From assembly GCF_039538365.1 (NCBI RefSeq), contig NZ_BAABCA010000004.1, forward strand, positions 124,001-188,000: a stretch of 64,000 nt of DNA. Reading direction: 5' to 3'. Position numbers and translations under genes: made by a program. Positions within the stretch are counted from its first letter, which is position 1; every line of letters begins with the position of its first letter. The notes below the pieces were generated by a model. That model did no database searches. It was not told the origin of the DNA and saw only the letters and a program-made list of their open reading frames with translations. This document shows, in pieces, positions 62,201 to 64,000 of the stretch. This DNA is from Postechiella marina. GTDB taxonomy: Bacteria; Bacteroidota; Bacteroidia; Flavobacteriales; Flavobacteriaceae.

Positions 62201-62452
62201 GCTAGTTACCTAAAATTAAGAGAAGTAGAATTGAGCTACACATTCCCAAAAGATCTTTTAAAAGATACTTTTTTCACAAATGCTAGGCTATCTTTATATG
62301 GTAAAAACCTTAAATTTTGGTTACCGGATGAAAATAAATATGCAGACCCTGAAGTTAACGGTCCTGGTTTAACAGGTAATGGCCAAGGTATTGAAACAAC
62401 ACAAACACCTTCTTCAAGAAGTATAGGAGTTAACCTACAATTGTCATTTTAA
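59228..62452 (+). CDS. SusC/RagA-family TonB-linked outer membrane transporter
   Basis: 1074 residues. Signal peptide to about residue 23 (VVQVSFAQ), then a carboxypeptidase-regulatory-like domain (TISGTVSDETGLPLPGTTVL), the TonB box region (LNEVVVTAFG), plug domain (ALEGLRGKTAGVRLST, IVLRGEGSLTGNNNALIVID, in parts) and a large barrel ending GVNLQLSF. With the SusD-like lipoprotein 15 bases downstream it forms a two-part importer for an oligomeric nutrient at the outer membrane. The substrate cannot be told: no glycoside hydrolase or peptidase gene is within the window next to it. Confidence 0.95.
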   Translation: MKTKFSGILTLLLAFVVQVSFAQEKTISGTVSDETGLPLPGTTVLVKGTSSGASTDFDGNYSITTKQGATLVFSFVGYTTQEIVVGSSNSINVTMKEDAESLNEVVVTAFGSNRNAKQVVYANQTVKSEDLLSTPSKNALEGLRGKTAGVRLSTASGSVGASTRIVLRGEGSLTGNNNALIVIDGVAIDNTATAGGAGVSTTGYSDFGNRFNDVNPDDIESVTILKGPSATSLYGSRGASGVVLIKTKSGKGKKMQINYNGSTSMETAIINLQRQSKFGQGYDNLHLDSGENWSWGPALDGVVRPWTSPIDSDGDGSLEALTRPYSAVKDQLQDFFNTGYTITNNINISGSNDAFTYYVSYGNTDQTGTLDNTSYNRNNITFNASAKLSDRLKSNFKVSYANVEQNTAQEGSRAFEGNNAYAMAVQSPVNIPLSQLRDYNSPFHDIDGYWGSYSSVNPYYILNEYGNEGSIDNVLANASLTYNFLDNLSITGTFGGNIVNTQTDIWTPTFTPAQQLVWTDDLEIATRDTRHSSLGEYINSNTKVENLDATIMTNYSTDFSEDLTLTASAGYNFFQRSSERLTGTSVGGLVVPDVYNLSNSVQNPTSSMYRSKYRIYGLLGNATLSYKNAAFLEVSARNDWSSTLPADNNSFLYGAVGGSLVFTELFDIKNNVLNYGKIRGSYGTSGKDAGIYLIDSYFVGNPQIVELGDYDLTLPKNGVPGFTIGNRIGNPALKPELTTTYEVGADLGFFNNKVSLAYTYYHSIHDDQIVEISLPRSTGYTQTVSNIGRMENKGHELTLTLKPLNGVVDGLDFELFGSYSKNDNEVIKITEDIDELSVGTYGFAAGTTVSLVAKEGLPFGTFKGNDFTYTDDGQVIVDDTGFPVPTSEDVYLGSYQPDYLLNFGTNIKYKGFGFRVLFDMKKGGLFASQTKYNTNFNGTNVNTTIYDREPFIFPNSVVSNQDGTFSENTVQITEQDYFTNYDAPVSTQLIDASYLKLREVELSYTFPKDLLKDTFFTNARLSLYGKNLKFWLPDENKYADPEVNGPGLTGNGQGIETTQTPSSRSIGVNLQLSF

Positions 62453-62467
62453 TAAAAAAATAATACG

Positions 62468-63928
62468 ATGAAGAACAAAATAAACATATTTCTTATTCTA
62501 TTATTAACCCTAGGTTTTTCATGTAATGATAGCTTAGAAGAGGTTAATGTAGACCCAAACACTTTCCCTTCTGCTGGAGACCCGCAGGTTTTAAGCTCTG
62601 CTATTGGCTTTATGGGATATATTGTTGAAACCGATTTAAACTATAGTGAATCTTTCCTTTGGAGTCAATACTACACATGGGGTATTGGAGTATCTATTGG
62701 AAATGAAGAGCGTTATGTAGCTCAACCAGGAGATTATAACGGATATTGGCAACGTGCTTATGCTAATTCTCTAACTGATTTAAATTATATTACTAAAAAC
62801 AGTAATTCAGCAGCATACAAAGGTATTGCTAGTGTATTAAAAGCTTATTTATTTCAAGGGTTAGTTGACCATTTTGGAGATGTACCTTATACAGAAGCTC
62901 TTTCTGGAGCTATAGAAGATGGTTCTAATTTAACACCTAACTATGATTCTGCAGAAACAGTGATTTATCCAGATCTTGTTAGTTTACTAGATACTGCTCT
63001 TGCAGAATTAAGTCTTGCAAACGCTAATACAGTAGGAGCAGATGACTTTATTTTTAAAGGAGATATATCTAAATGGATTAAGTTTGCTAACTCATTAAAA
63101 TTAAGAATTTTAATGAGAACCTCAGAAGTTAGCCCTCAAGGACCTGCTATACAAGCTCTTATTAATAGTGGTTCATTTATAGAATCAGAAGATGATATGC
63201 CATTTATTCCTTTTTCAGGAAACTCAGGAGATCAAAACCCTATGTTTGCTAGGGCTGAATCTGGAGTAGGAATGTTTTACTTTGCTAGTAATGCATCACT
63301 AAATTTACTTGAATCATTAAGCGATCCTAGAGCAGAAGTTCTATATACAAAAGCCACTAGTGGTACTTTTGAAGGATCTCTAAGAGGAATAGATCAAGGA
63401 ACAATTGATGACGAGCCATTCACAGCGCCAGCTTCAGATTATAGTATGGCATCAGAGTATGCCTACTCTGAAACAAAACCTGTTATTTTAATGAGTCCAT
63501 GGGAAGTTTGGTTCTTAAGAGCAGAAGCTGATGCTAGATATAGCACTAGTGATGATGCTGAAACTGCTTTTAATACAGCTATTGAATTAAACTTTGATTA
63601 CATGGATGTTGCTGATGCTGCTACTTACGTAACTTCTTTAGATTTTGCTGGAGCAGCTACTTTAGACGATCAACTTGATTTAATTGGTATTCAAAAGTGG
63701 ATATCTTTAAACGGAACTCAAGAGGATGAAGGATGGATTGAATCTAGAAGATTTGATAGACCAGCAAGTAGAATATTTACTGATGGCATTTTCCAAACAC
63801 CTCCAAGCTCTGTTTTGGCAAGTGGAACTTTTCCTTCTTCATGGTTATACCCTGAATCTGAAAGAAGTTTCAATCCAAATGCATTACCACAAAGAACAAT
63901 TACAGATGCCATATTTTGGGATAACTAA
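62468..63928 (+). CDS. SusD/RagB-family nutrient-binding lipoprotein
   Basis: 486 residues with a lipobox (LLTLGFSC, Cys19) and an acidic residue shortly after (NDSLEEV), as in surface lipoproteins. The mature part resembles the second SusD-like group, with TPR-type helices (VNVDPNTFPSAGDPQVLSSA, GIASVLKAYLFQGLVDHFGD, AEADARYSTSDDAETAF). It forms the lid over the SusC pore and binds the ligand. It is followed 12 bases later by another exported protein gene cut by the window edge. Confidence 0.94.
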   Translation: MKNKINIFLILLLTLGFSCNDSLEEVNVDPNTFPSAGDPQVLSSAIGFMGYIVETDLNYSESFLWSQYYTWGIGVSIGNEERYVAQPGDYNGYWQRAYANSLTDLNYITKNSNSAAYKGIASVLKAYLFQGLVDHFGDVPYTEALSGAIEDGSNLTPNYDSAETVIYPDLVSLLDTALAELSLANANTVGADDFIFKGDISKWIKFANSLKLRILMRTSEVSPQGPAIQALINSGSFIESEDDMPFIPFSGNSGDQNPMFARAESGVGMFYFASNASLNLLESLSDPRAEVLYTKATSGTFEGSLRGIDQGTIDDEPFTAPASDYSMASEYAYSETKPVILMSPWEVWFLRAEADARYSTSDDAETAFNTAIELNFDYMDVADAATYVTSLDFAGAATLDDQLDLIGIQKWISLNGTQEDEGWIESRRFDRPASRIFTDGIFQTPPSSVLASGTFPSSWLYPESERSFNPNALPQRTITDAIFWDN

Positions 63929-63940
63929 AAAAGAAAAAAA

Positions 63941-64000
63941 ATGAAAAAATATAAATTAATATTATGTACGTTTTCAATCTTAGGATTGATATTAACAAGT
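63941..64000 (+). CDS. Start of a third gene of the SusC/D locus (partial)
   Basis: An ATG 12 bases after the susD-like stop opens a frame that reaches the window end: MKKYKLILCTFSILGLILTS. This is the start of a signal peptide, probably of a lipoprotein or secreted enzyme that belongs to the same locus. Its identity cannot be known from 20 codons, but it may reveal the locus substrate. Confidence 0.65.
   Translation, partial: MKKYKLILCTFSILGLILTS

Noticed and set aside
1..64000. rRNA, tRNA, CRISPR arrays, insertion sequences, prophage genes
   Set aside because: Intergenic regions were read on both strands; no cloverleaf, direct-repeat array, transposase or terminal inverted repeats were recognised.

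Overview
This AT-rich window reads as a chromosomal segment of a member of the Bacteroidota, most likely a marine or aquatic Flavobacteriaceae. The grounds are the gene families (SusC/SusD, a protein with a type IX secretion sorting domain, CtlX, DUF2911, a long SecA), the promoter type (TTTG, 19 bases, TAnnTTTG) and the scarcity of Shine-Dalgarno sequences. No rRNA, tRNA, CRISPR array, transposase or phage gene was seen. The genus is not determinable by eye.

Layout. 1-4.9 kb: secA, a decayed lipoprotein remnant and two small exported proteins of unknown function. 4.9-7.6 kb: an arsenic-resistance locus (arsR, a DUF6428 gene, an arsenate-reductase-like phosphatase, acr3) with two near-identical ArsR operators. 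7.7-16.3 kb: housekeeping and accessory genes (DUF202, DUF2911, queE, HerA-like ATPase, YitT, cupin, hydrolase, rluF-like, a GH71/99-like lipoprotein). 16.3-18.6 kb: folD and ffh. 18.8-27.9 kb: a surface-signalling cluster made of a modular lipoprotein divergent from an ECF sigma factor, FecR anti-sigma, STN-containing TonB receptor, DUF1800 and DUF1501 genes. 28-36 kb: argS, a TPR sensor kinase, two guanidino-modifying enzymes flanking a decayed gene, and gltA. 36-39 kb: eno and carA. 39-57 kb: one very large reverse-strand ribosomal cluster, in transcription order rpsL-rpsG-fusA-rpsJ, then rplC to rpsK, then rpsD-rpoA-rplQ. 57-64 kb: an Omp85-type barrel and the start of a SusC/SusD nutrient-uptake locus that runs off the window.

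The least ordinary parts are regulatory and architectural. The ribosomal cluster is cut twice: a 773-base gap with a terminator, a new promoter and a structured attenuator-like leader before rplC, and a terminator, promoter and three-stem leader before rpsD. A strong hairpin also precedes rpsH. In the sigma/FecR/TonB cluster, the DUF1501 protein carries both a Tat-type twin-arginine N-terminus and a type IX C-terminal domain, while its DUF1800 partner has no export signal. This suggests a co-exported surface pair controlled by surface signalling.

All assignments come from reading sequence and recalled family knowledge; no database search was run. Functions of unrecognised genes are left open.
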